The notes under the pieces: model-generated
Seen by the model: the letters and a program-made list of their open reading frames with translations, nothing else
Told to the model about the DNA's origin: nothing
The model's database searches: none
Translations under genes and position numbers: made by a program
Source: Bacteroidaceae bacterium
GTDB lineage: Bacteria > Bacteroidota > Bacteroidia > Bacteroidales > Muribaculaceae
Length of the DNA: 18,687 bases
Assembly: GCA_021768245.1 (NCBI GenBank)
Contig: JAETNO010000034.1
Location: 1 to 18,687, forward strand
Direction of reading: 5' to 3'
In this document: in pieces, positions 1 through 6,728 of the stretch
Layout of the letters: every line of letters starts with the position of its first letter
Numbering within the stretch: the stretch's first letter is position 1

Positions 1-1
1 G

Positions 2-37
2 AAACTGTTGGACGAATACATCAAAAGGAATTATTGA
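2..37 (+). CDS. Possible C-terminal tail of a truncated protein (IstB-like ATPase?)
   Basis: An open frame enters from the left edge and ends at TGA 35-37, reading KLLDEYIKRNY. This is too short to identify. The charged, helical tail followed within 15 bp by repeated TGTCCACA sites would fit the end of the IstB ATPase gene of an IS21-family element, in which istB is the last gene before the right end. That assignment is inference from context only; the other forward frames also run a short way, so this may not be coding. Confidence 0.2.
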   Translation, partial: KLLDEYIKRNY

Positions 38-51
38 TTTCCCCTGATTCA

Positions 52-111
52 TCACCCAAAATGTCCACATGGAACTTTGTTATGATAAAATATCACCCCA
101 AATGTCCACAT
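52..111. repeat. Pair of 19-bp direct repeats; candidate IS21-family right end
   Basis: Two 19-bp units, TCACCCAAAATGTCCACAT (52-70) and TCACCCCAAATGTCCACAT (93-111), differ at one base and are 41 bp apart. Read on the other strand the outer copy begins TGTGGACATTTGGGG. IS21-family elements typically have TG...CA ends with two or more internal copies of a transposase-binding repeat, and this arrangement fits one such end. The body of the element would lie to the left, outside the window. An alternative is a pair of regulator binding sites for the gene at 136. Confidence 0.4.
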
Positions 112-135
112 CGCCCCAAGATTCATTAAATTCTT

Positions 136-450
136 ATGTTGATAGTCAGGTGCCCGCTTATACCCCGGAAGTTCTGTGTCAATCTTTTTGGCGTGGTGTT
201 GGCTAAGGATACTTCGTGGATTGACGCTGAGATTGTTAATCATGAGAAAATCCATTTGGCTCAGATGAGGGAGACACTTTTTGTCGGATTCTATATCCTG
301 TATGTGTTGGAATGGCTTGTTAGGCTCTTGAGCACCGGTGATAGTTTCAAAGCCTATAGGTCGATATCATTCGAGCGAGAGGCTTATGGTCATTCTTCTG
401 ATATGGACTATCTGAAAAAGCGGTGCCATTTTGCTCAATGGCGCCGCTGA
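136..450 (+). CDS. Small membrane-associated protein with HExxH motif, function unknown
   Basis: A 104-residue protein carrying NHEKIH (residues 35-40), a zincin-like HExxH motif at the start of an amphipathic helix. A hydrophobic segment follows (about residues 47-65, FVGFYILYVLEWLVRLL), then SFEREAY (78-84), whose glutamates E80 and E82 could supply a third metal ligand, and a basic C-terminus. I recognise the pattern (IPxxF...NLFG, NHExIH, FY..YVxEWL, SFEREAY) from small uncharacterised Bacteroidota proteins. The N-terminus aligns with that pattern, so the ATG at 136 seems right and the protein full length. Peptidase activity is not established; the HExxH may be a relic or a metal site. 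The gene stands alone, 25 bp downstream of the candidate IS21-like end, and converges on the phosphorylase gene. No clear promoter is seen between the repeat and the start. Confidence 0.7.
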   Translation: MLIVRCPLIPRKFCVNLFGVVLAKDTSWIDAEIVNHEKIHLAQMRETLFVGFYILYVLEWLVRLLSTGDSFKAYRSISFEREAYGHSSDMDYLKKRCHFAQWRR

Positions 451-498
451 ATGGGGAGTGTGCTTTTGTTGGGATTGTGAATCTTAAGCCTGTTTTAA

Positions 499-1374
499 TC
501 AGATTCGCTCGAGGACGGTGGCTACGAGGACGCGAACGGCTGTTTTATAGTTGGGGTTCGCGTCGTTGTTCATGCGGTTGGCTATAATGGAGCATACGGT
601 CATGGCGCGGTGTCCCATCAGACGTCCGAGTCCCTGAAGCGGTGCTGATTCCATCTCGTAGTTGGTCACTTTGCGACCATTGTGGCGGAAGTTCTCGATA
701 TGTCGGTTGAGTTCTGGATTTGCAAGCGGAAGCCGCAGTTCGCGTCCCTGCGGTCCATAGAAACCGACGGCAGAGATGGTGTTGCCGCGCACCATGTCGT
801 CGCGTCCTATCTGTTCCACCAATTCTTCATCGGCATTTACCACATATGGTTTGGCCCAAAGGGGATTCCAGCCTACGGCTTCACAGAAAGCATGCTCGAA
901 GTCGAGGTCTGCAACCTCATTGCGCCCGGCATAATAGTTGAGCACGCCGTCGAAGCCGATTGCCTTTTCTGCGATTACGGGGGTGCCGAGTTTCAGCTCC
1001 GGCTGGAGTGCGCCGGAGGTGCCTATGCGTACGAGTGTCAGACGGCGTTTTTTATCTTTGACCTCGCGGGTCTTGAAATCGACGTTGGCAAGGGCGTCGA
1101 GCTCGTTGATTACGATATCTATATTGTCAGGCCCAATACCGTGGGAGAGACACATGATGGGTTTGCCGTTGAATGTGCCTCCGATTGTGTGGAATTCGCG
1201 GGAGGAGACTTCAAAGTCGGTGGTGTCGAAGAATGAAGCGACCATGTTGACCCTTCCAGGGTCGCCTACGAGAATCACTCTGTCGGTGAGTTGTTCGGGA
1301 AGGAGGTGGAGGTGGAAAACCGAACCGTCGGGATTGATAATCAGTTCTGAGGGAGCTATGACTTTCTTTTCCAT
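499..1374 (-). CDS. udp: Nucleoside phosphorylase, uridine phosphorylase type
   Basis: A 291-residue member of the PNP/UDP phosphorylase superfamily, which splits nucleosides with phosphate into base plus (deoxy)ribose-1-phosphate for pyrimidine salvage. The sequence shows GDPGR (37-41), the phosphate-binding loop after the first strand; RIGTSGALQ in the middle, the conserved second phosphate-site strand; and NYEMES (238-243), the ribose-binding MES motif. The length is longer than E. coli Udp (about 253), with a roughly 25-residue N-terminal extension and an insert near residues 105-110 (KDKKRR), as in other Bacteroidota members. It lies 75 bp downstream of dprA on the same strand, so it may be the last gene of that operon. 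Uridine rather than purine preference is by family resemblance; substrate is not proven by these motifs. Confidence 0.88.
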   Translation of the reverse strand: MEKKVIAPSELIINPDGSVFHLHLLPEQLTDRVILVGDPGRVNMVASFFDTTDFEVSSREFHTIGGTFNGKPIMCLSHGIGPDNIDIVINELDALANVDFKTREVKDKKRRLTLVRIGTSGALQPELKLGTPVIAEKAIGFDGVLNYYAGRNEVADLDFEHAFCEAVGWNPLWAKPYVVNADEELVEQIGRDDMVRGNTISAVGFYGPQGRELRLPLANPELNRHIENFRHNGRKVTNYEMESAPLQGLGRLMGHRAMTVCSIIANRMNNDANPNYKTAVRVLVATVLERI

Positions 1375-1449
1375 GATATGTGTTTGTTTTGATGATTATA
1401 AATTTAACGTAGGGGCGGAATCTAAAGTTTAAGTATTCAAGCAGCAAAG

Positions 1450-2544
1450 TTAACGGAGACGGTAACGTCCGCCGGGAATTTGCATCAGCAGTGAGCGGAA
1501 CTCCATGTCTATCAGTGTCGACAGTAGTCTTGGCGTAGGCATGTCGATGCGGCATGAGAGTTCTGAAAGGGTCATTTCGCCTGAATCGGTCATAATGTCG
1601 ATTATCGCCTGCTCTTCCGGGGATATGTCGTCGAAAAGCTGCGGGGTGTTTTCCTGTTGGCTTACGATTCTCCAACCCATTTGGGCCACGAAATCGGAAG
1701 CCGATGTGACAAGCCCTGCTATTTGGGAAGATATAAGGGAATTGCAGCCGGAGGAGTATTTGTCGGATATGCGTCCAGGTAGGGCGAACACATCGCGACT
1801 GTAGCCGGAAGCGAGACGTGCCGTTACGAGCGCGCCACCTTTCGATGCTGATTCAACAACGATGAGTGCGTCGCAAAGTCCGGCTACAATGCGGTTGCGT
1901 GCCAGGAAATTCCCTTTATGGATAGCTACGCTTGAAGGATAATCTGTCAGTAGCATCCCTGAACCTCTCGCTATCTCGGCAGCCGTAGCGCGGTGGGAAG
2001 AGGGATATATAGTGTTAAGTCCGTGGGCCAGGACTGCCACTGTCGGCAGGCCCGCTTTCATCGCGGCCTTATGGGCGGCGATGTCAATGCCATAGGCAAG
2101 GCCGCTGACAATGACCGGCCTTTCCGGAAGGATTTCAGCAAGCTCACTCACAAAACGGCTCACGAAATCATTGCCATAGGCGGTTGCGTGTCGCGTCCCT
2201 ACGATTGATATGAAATGAGCTTGATTAAGGTCGCAGTTGCCGAGCCCGTAGAGCATCAGTGGAGCGTCGTCGCATTGGAGCAGCCTTTCGGGATAATTTT
2301 CGTCGCGATAATAGAAAGACTTGATTGCGTTTTCATTGACGAATTGAATCTCCTTGGATGCCTGGGCCAATGCCTCATCCCTGACTTTTTTAGAAAAAAG
2401 ACGGTTGCGGAATCCCATTACCGCAGAGAGCTGGGACTCCGAGAGCTCAAAGAAGTCCTTTTCGGAGCCTATACGGTCGAGCAGGGCCGTGGCCATAGCC
2501 GGACGTAACGAACGGAACGAGGAGAAAGCGATTTTGTAAATCAA
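1450..2544 (-). CDS. dprA: DNA-processing protein DprA (Smf), TTG start
   Basis: A 364-residue DprA, which binds incoming single-stranded DNA in the cytoplasm and loads RecA during natural transformation. The Rossmann-like core shows IVGTRHATAYG (114-124), SGLAYGIDIAAH (147-158), GNFLARNRIVAGL (211-223), ESASKGGALVTARLA (231-245) and FALPG (253-257). An N-terminal SAM/HhH-like region covers about residues 1-65, and a C-terminal winged helix about 308-364 (EEQAIIDIMTD...GGRYRLR). The start is TTG at 2544: an in-frame TGA lies at 2548-2550, and the first internal ATG would cut into the conserved N-terminal helix (IYKIAF...). So the natural start is probably a non-ATG codon. The gene follows the thioesterase by 82 bp. 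No other competence gene is in the window, and DprA is widespread in species not known to be transformable. Confidence 0.93.
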   Translation of the reverse strand: MIYKIAFSSFRSLRPAMATALLDRIGSEKDFFELSESQLSAVMGFRNRLFSKKVRDEALAQASKEIQFVNENAIKSFYYRDENYPERLLQCDDAPLMLYGLGNCDLNQAHFISIVGTRHATAYGNDFVSRFVSELAEILPERPVIVSGLAYGIDIAAHKAAMKAGLPTVAVLAHGLNTIYPSSHRATAAEIARGSGMLLTDYPSSVAIHKGNFLARNRIVAGLCDALIVVESASKGGALVTARLASGYSRDVFALPGRISDKYSSGCNSLISSQIAGLVTSASDFVAQMGWRIVSQQENTPQLFDDISPEEQAIIDIMTDSGEMTLSELSCRIDMPTPRLLSTLIDMEFRSLLMQIPGGRYRLR

Positions 2545-2626
2545 TAGTCAGGTATTGTTTGAGAATTAAGGTTGAGACTTGATGTCGGTAAGAGCCGAAA
2601 GCCGTCATACTGACCAATCGGAGGAA

Positions 2627-3040
2627 TCAGAGATATTCTTTGAAGGCTTCCGCGAGGAGATCGCCTCGCGACAAGCGTCCGTTCTGTAGACATACGACTG
2701 TCACGAGTGCATGGACAACGGGTACGCCCGTCGAGGCATTGAATATGTCCTGTACGAAGACAAATCGGGCTCCTTTACGCTCCATGCGCAGTTTTGAAAT
2801 CATGGTGTCGCCAAATGTGAGCGACGAGAGGTATTCAATTTCAATCTTCCGCACTACAGGGTCAAGCCCCTGCTGCTGCATGTCACGGAAAGAAGTCCCT
2901 GCGCGCTCACAGAAATCATGGCGCGTGATTTCAAGATAGTGGAGATAGTTGGCGTTGTTGACAATTCCCTGGGTGTCGAGCTCGTAGTCGCGGACTTTTA
3001 TTTCAAGGGAATGTGTATAGTCGGTTTCGTTCACTGTCAT
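2627..3040 (-). CDS. Acyl-CoA thioesterase, hotdog fold (4HBT/YbgC type)
   Basis: A 137-residue single-domain hotdog thioesterase, expected to hydrolyse acyl-CoA or acyl-ACP to free acid in the cytoplasm. The motif VRDYELDTQGIVNNANYLHY (16-35) matches the family signature R-Y-x-E-x-D-x-x-G-I-V-N-N; D22 is the expected catalytic aspartate, and E37/R40 close the helix. The remainder forms the usual beta-sheet (KIEIEYLSSLTFGDTM, ARFVFVQDIF, VVHALVTVVCL). Length is typical for the family. Its ATG overlaps the stop of the upstream acyl-CoA ligase by one base (TAATG), which suggests translational coupling, so the pair probably works on the same acyl pool. The true substrate chain length cannot be read from the sequence. 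Confidence 0.87.
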   Translation of the reverse strand: MTVNETDYTHSLEIKVRDYELDTQGIVNNANYLHYLEITRHDFCERAGTSFRDMQQQGLDPVVRKIEIEYLSSLTFGDTMISKLRMERKGARFVFVQDIFNASTGVPVVHALVTVVCLQNGRLSRGDLLAEAFKEYL

Positions 3041-4707
3041 TATGCGTTGTAGAGGTATCTTTTTATGGAGCGTTTAGGCGTCTTCTCGAATTCGTTTGCT
3101 ATAAGCTGGATGCGGTCGATGCGTTCATACGGCGCCACAAGGCTGTTGAGGTCTGAGCGCACCTGTTCCATCACCTCCGGCAGTTTCTCATTAGAGATTT
3201 TGTCGCGGTCCATCGCCTCATAGTCAGGATAGACGAGCGCTATGAGATGTTTGCCCCTTTCGACGATAAGGCTTTCGGACACATAGGGCATGTTGTTGAG
3301 CTTGGCTTCTATTTCCTCGGGATATATGTTCTGCCCTGACGCGCCAAGTATCATGGTTTTATAACGGCCACGGATGAAGATGGTGCCATGGTTTGAAATC
3401 GTGCCCATGTCTCCGGTGTGGAGCCATCCTTCGGCATCAAGCACCGCTTCTGTTGCTTCGGGATTCTTATAGTAACCCTGCATCACGTTCTCGCCTCTTA
3501 CACAGATTTCCCCGGGGATTTTGGCAGGATTGGCGCTGTCGGCGATTTTGCTTTCCATTGAGGGGAGCGTGCGACCGGATGAGCCGGGAATGAACTGTCG
3601 CCAGGGTGTATAGCTGATGAGCGGGCCACATTCCGTCATGCCATATCCAACGGTGAAGGGAAATTTTATACGGTGGAGGAATAGTTCCACGTCATGGTTT
3701 AGCGGTGCGCCGCCTACAATCACTTCCTCAAACTCTCCGCCGAGAGCTTCGATGAGGCTGTTGCGGATTTTGCGGAATATCAGAGTCTTCAGGCCCGGTA
3801 CTTTGAGCGCATTGCGGACGGTGGCTTTCTCTATAATCGGACGCAGCTTGTTGCGGTAGATTTTTTCGAGTATAAGCGGGACGCAGATAATCAGGTTGGG
3901 CTTGACTTCGGCAAAGGCTTTCAGAAGAAGTTTCGGAGTGGGGAGTTTGCCGAGCAGAGTGACGTGGGTTCCGACCGCGAGAGGGGTGAGCATATCGAAA
4001 GCACAGCCATAGGCATGGGCGAGTGGGAGGAAAGATAAGGCGCGGGAACCACGGTAGTGGAGGCGTGAGCGCATGCCGAAGCGCACATTTCCCCCGAGGT
4101 TACCGAGCGAGAGCATTACGCCTTTGGAGAAGCCTGTAGTGCCGGAGGTATAGTTTATTTCTGCAAGCGCAGTCTCCGGTATGTCGGGGTAGTCTACGTC
4201 GGCTGTCGTGAATCCATGGGGATATTTGCGCCTCATCCTGACGGGCAGTTTGGTGAGGAATTTTTCGGCGGCGCGGTTTGTGACGGGATGCTCGGCAAGG
4301 ACCTCCCTGCGTTCAAGCGACATCACGGCCTTGACCATGGGAATCTTCTCGAATTCCATGTTGTCGAAAATGCTCTCGTTGATAAAGAGCATGACGCTTT
4401 CGGAATGGTTGATTATATGTTGGGCGTCCTGTACGTTGAAATCATGGAGCACGGGTACTATCACGGCACCATATGTAAGAGTGGCCATGTAGACAACCAC
4501 CCACGATATGGAGTTCTTGCCCATCAGCGCCACTTTGTCGCCGCGTTTCACTCCACACTCATTGAAAAGCAGGTGGATTGCCGCGATTCTGCGTGAAAGG
4601 TCCGCGTAGGTCATTGTCTGTCCGGCTCCGAATTCGCTGAGAGCCGGCAGCTCCCAGTTCTTACGGAAGCTCGACGCATATATTTTGAGAAGATTTTCGT
4701 TGTCCAT
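3040..4707 (-). CDS. AMP-dependent long-chain acyl-CoA ligase (adenylate-forming)
   Basis: A 555-residue adenylate-forming enzyme that activates a carboxylic acid with ATP to acyl-AMP, then a thioester with CoA or possibly ACP. Motifs in order are: YTSGTTGFSKG from residue 186 (A3 P-loop), GYGMTECGP (A5), GWLHTGDMG (A7), GRYKTMILGASGQNIYPEEI (A8 hinge and C-terminal domain), and EKTPKRSIKRYLY close to the end with the expected catalytic lysine (A10). There is no signal peptide or carrier domain, so it is a free-standing cytoplasmic or peripheral enzyme of the FadD/long-chain type. The upstream side has its own 232-bp intergenic region after the TPR-gene terminator, so it probably starts an operon with the overlapping thioesterase, then dprA and udp. 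I see no consensus TAnnTTTG box immediately upstream. Long-chain fatty acid is the most likely substrate; a more specialised acid cannot be excluded. Confidence 0.9.
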   Translation of the reverse strand: MDNENLLKIYASSFRKNWELPALSEFGAGQTMTYADLSRRIAAIHLLFNECGVKRGDKVALMGKNSISWVVVYMATLTYGAVIVPVLHDFNVQDAQHIINHSESVMLFINESIFDNMEFEKIPMVKAVMSLERREVLAEHPVTNRAAEKFLTKLPVRMRRKYPHGFTTADVDYPDIPETALAEINYTSGTTGFSKGVMLSLGNLGGNVRFGMRSRLHYRGSRALSFLPLAHAYGCAFDMLTPLAVGTHVTLLGKLPTPKLLLKAFAEVKPNLIICVPLILEKIYRNKLRPIIEKATVRNALKVPGLKTLIFRKIRNSLIEALGGEFEEVIVGGAPLNHDVELFLHRIKFPFTVGYGMTECGPLISYTPWRQFIPGSSGRTLPSMESKIADSANPAKIPGEICVRGENVMQGYYKNPEATEAVLDAEGWLHTGDMGTISNHGTIFIRGRYKTMILGASGQNIYPEEIEAKLNNMPYVSESLIVERGKHLIALVYPDYEAMDRDKISNEKLPEVMEQVRSDLNSLVAPYERIDRIQLIANEFEKTPKRSIKRYLYNA

Positions 4708-4821
4708 AAAAACAGTTTCTGTGAGGATGATAAAAGAACATTCAGACCTACAGAGATAACGCTGTGCAATAAACCATTGTTCTGTACGTGTCTATAAGCT
4801 TTGCCAAAATAAAGCACGGTG

Positions 4822-4858
4822 ATTTTATAAGAAAATAGGACAACACCCTATTATAAAA
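4822..4858. repeat. A/T-rich imperfect inverted repeat downstream of the terminator
   Basis: AATAGG (4834-4839) and CCTATT (4847-4852) form a short stem around a 7-nt loop. The outer TTTTATAA (4823-4830) is complementary to TTATAAAA (4851-4858), overlapping the inner arm by two bases and abutting the main terminator stem. It can form an alternative hairpin after the main terminator or act as a second, weaker terminator. It also lies in the presumed promoter region of the acyl-CoA ligase gene. Confidence 0.35.
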
Positions 4859-4894
4859 ATGTAGGGAACGCGATGTGTCGCGTCCCTACATTTT
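4856..4894 (-). terminator. Rho-independent terminator of the TPR-protein operon; long palindrome
   Basis: Left arm AAAATGTAGGGAACGCGA (4856-4873) pairs with right arm TCGCGTCCCTACATTTT (4878-4894) over 17 base pairs with a single bulged A (4868) and a TGTG loop. On the minus strand the stem is followed by a short T-rich tract (TTTTTATAA). It lies 46 bp past the stop of the leftward TPR gene. The long, nearly perfect GTAGGGACGCGA palindrome looks more like a dispersed palindromic element recruited as a terminator than a minimal terminator, but genome copy number is not visible here. Confidence 0.7.
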
Positions 4895-4896
4895 CA

Positions 4897-4920
4897 AGGA
4901 GGGCTATCCTCCTGTAGGAG
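4897..4920. repeat. Two mutually exclusive small hairpins between TPR stop and terminator
   Basis: AGGAGG (4897-4902) pairs with CCTCCT (4908-4913) around GCTAT; alternatively CTCCT (4909-4913) pairs with AGGAG (4916-4920) around GT. The two stems share the same CTCCT strand, so only one can form. They sit in the 3' untranslated region of the TPR gene, just before the main terminator, and could stabilise the 3' end. Confidence 0.4.
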
Positions 4921-4939
4921 TTTCCTTCATCATCGCTGA

Positions 4940-6565
4940 TTACATCTTGCTGATGTATTCGCGGAGGGGTTCGTTTTCGGGGTCGACTTCGAGGAGTTTG
5001 GTGAAGTACTCACGGGCCTTTTCCTTGTCGCCGGCCTTGAGATAGTAGTTTGCGATATTGTTGTAGGCGGTCTTGTAGGCAGCGGCGTTCTTAGTCTTGT
5101 TTTCCGGGTCTTCGTCGTAGGCCTTGAGCATTTCTTCATATACGGCCACGAGCTCGGGAGTGGTTTCCTGACCGTCGCGTACCATCATGAGAGTGGCTTT
5201 GTTGCGGTAGAGCGGGCCTTTGTTGGCTGCGGATTCGATAGCCATGTCGACATATTTGATACCGTTCTGTGCGGCTTCAGCGCGCTCGGGAGAACCTTCG
5301 GGGAGGGAGAGGCCGAGGTTCTTATAACGGTTGGAGAGGATATAGTAGTCGTTGAGTGAAGCATCGCCGAGGTCTACGTATTTCTGCATGAATTCAGCGG
5401 CCTTGGCATAGTCCTCGAGGTCTGTGTACATCGATGAGATGTTTACGAGAATTTCCTTGTTCTTCTCGGGGTTGAGTTCGTAGGCTTTGGTGTAGGCTAC
5501 GATTGCTTCCTGGGGACGGCCGAGTTCTCCGAGGACATCGCCATAGGTGGTGTAGTCAGTTGCGGTGAACTTGGCATTGCTGTGTGCGAAGAGCTTGGCG
5601 GCAGCCTGTTCGGCACCTGCGAAGTCTTTGAGTGCGGCTTTGTTGAGCATCACCATGCGCTGCATATACTCATTGTCGGGGTCTTTTGCGAGCACCTGGT
5701 TGGCAACGTCAAGCGATTCCTGATATTTCTTGCCGAAGAAGAGTAGGCCTGAATAGCGCTGCTCGTCACCCTGGAAGTGGTTGGGGTTCTGGATGTATTT
5801 GCCATACTGCTCGGCAGCCTTGGTGAACTGGTTGTTGTCGTAGTATTTTTCGGCAAGCTCACTTTGGGCGAGGGCAGAGGTGGGGAGCTTTTCGTTGAGC
5901 TCAACAAGTTTTCCGATTGCGAAGTCGGGATTCACCTTATTATAAAGGTTGGAATACTTCACATAAGCCTCAGGGTTGATGTGGCCTGCTTCCTCATCAT
6001 AAATCATGGCCTGCTCGTAGTTTCCGGCGGCTTGACCGATATCGGTCGACTTTATCATATCGCCACGGAGCACATAAATCTGGGCTTCTTTGTTTTTCGA
6101 GGCTTTCATCGCGTTTGCGATATTCTTGTCGATTTCCTTTGCGTAGGCGGTGGGATTTACGTTGAAATATGCACGGGCTATGGCGGCCATCACTGATGCA
6201 TCTTTCTTGTTGCCTTCGAGAGCCTGCTTGAAGAGACGTTCTGCTTCGCTCTTGTTTCCGTTCTTAAGGGCGATTTCTCCGAGGCCTACATAGTTGTAGC
6301 CGTAGGCAGGATTGGCCTGTACGCCTTTGTTGAAATTGTCGGAGGCTGCGGCAGTGTCGCCGTCGCGCATTGCGAGTGAGCCGAGATAGAAATAGCTGAC
6401 TGCCTTATCGGTCGAAGGGTCGTTGAGTGTCTTCTCAAGAATAGTTTTTGCCTTGTCGAAACGGTCGGCATTGTAGTAGTCTACACCGTCCTGATAGCCA
6501 CCCTGGGCTGAGGCCGCAAGAGTGAAGCCTCCGAGAAGGAGGGAGAAGATTGTACGAAATTTCAT
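4940..6565 (-). CDS. Secreted tetratricopeptide-repeat (TPR) protein
   Basis: A 541-residue protein with a signal peptide (MKFRTIFSLLLGGFTLAASA, predicted cleavage after residue 20 before QGG) and TPR-type helical hairpins along most of its length. Clear repeat units include AVSYFYLGSLAMRDGDTAAA, YNYVGLGEIALKNGNKSEAE, YTTYGDVLGELGRPQEAIVA and, at the C-terminus, YNNIANYYLKAGDKEKAREY followed by LLEVDPEN. No lipobox or other catalytic domain is seen, so it is probably a periplasmic scaffold. It is the third gene of a leftward operon after a small membrane protein and a PstS-like lipoprotein, 163 bp downstream of the latter, and ends at a strong terminator. In Bacteroides I recall this type of TPR gene in clusters with PstS-like proteins and ExbB/ExbD/TonB. 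A role in envelope energy transduction or transport is plausible but not shown by the sequence. Confidence 0.85.
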   Translation of the reverse strand: MKFRTIFSLLLGGFTLAASAQGGYQDGVDYYNADRFDKAKTILEKTLNDPSTDKAVSYFYLGSLAMRDGDTAAASDNFNKGVQANPAYGYNYVGLGEIALKNGNKSEAERLFKQALEGNKKDASVMAAIARAYFNVNPTAYAKEIDKNIANAMKASKNKEAQIYVLRGDMIKSTDIGQAAGNYEQAMIYDEEAGHINPEAYVKYSNLYNKVNPDFAIGKLVELNEKLPTSALAQSELAEKYYDNNQFTKAAEQYGKYIQNPNHFQGDEQRYSGLLFFGKKYQESLDVANQVLAKDPDNEYMQRMVMLNKAALKDFAGAEQAAAKLFAHSNAKFTATDYTTYGDVLGELGRPQEAIVAYTKAYELNPEKNKEILVNISSMYTDLEDYAKAAEFMQKYVDLGDASLNDYYILSNRYKNLGLSLPEGSPERAEAAQNGIKYVDMAIESAANKGPLYRNKATLMMVRDGQETTPELVAVYEEMLKAYDEDPENKTKNAAAYKTAYNNIANYYLKAGDKEKAREYFTKLLEVDPENEPLREYISKM

Positions 6566-6728
6566 GTCGTTGGTTTACTATTTTTGTGTTATTTATATGT
6601 TTTTGTAAGTGTCTACGGCGTTTTGGCAACGGATTGTCGCAGATTTGGCGCCTATATATAATAGACTAACGCAAAAAGCCGGGGTTTATTTCCATTGCTC
6701 ATAAATTTTAGTTACGGATTAGGTCTCT

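Noticed and set aside
52..111. Possible two-unit CRISPR array
   Set aside because: Only two 19-bp units, a 22-bp spacing, one mismatch, and no cas genes; an insertion-sequence end or operator pair is a better fit.
52..255. 67-codon open frame on the - strand overlapping the HExxH gene
   Set aside because: It runs through the repeat pair and antisense to a gene with conserved motifs; composition is not protein-like.
682..1236. 184-codon open frame on the + strand
   Set aside because: Antisense to the conserved nucleoside phosphorylase gene, with no recognisable domain or ribosome site.
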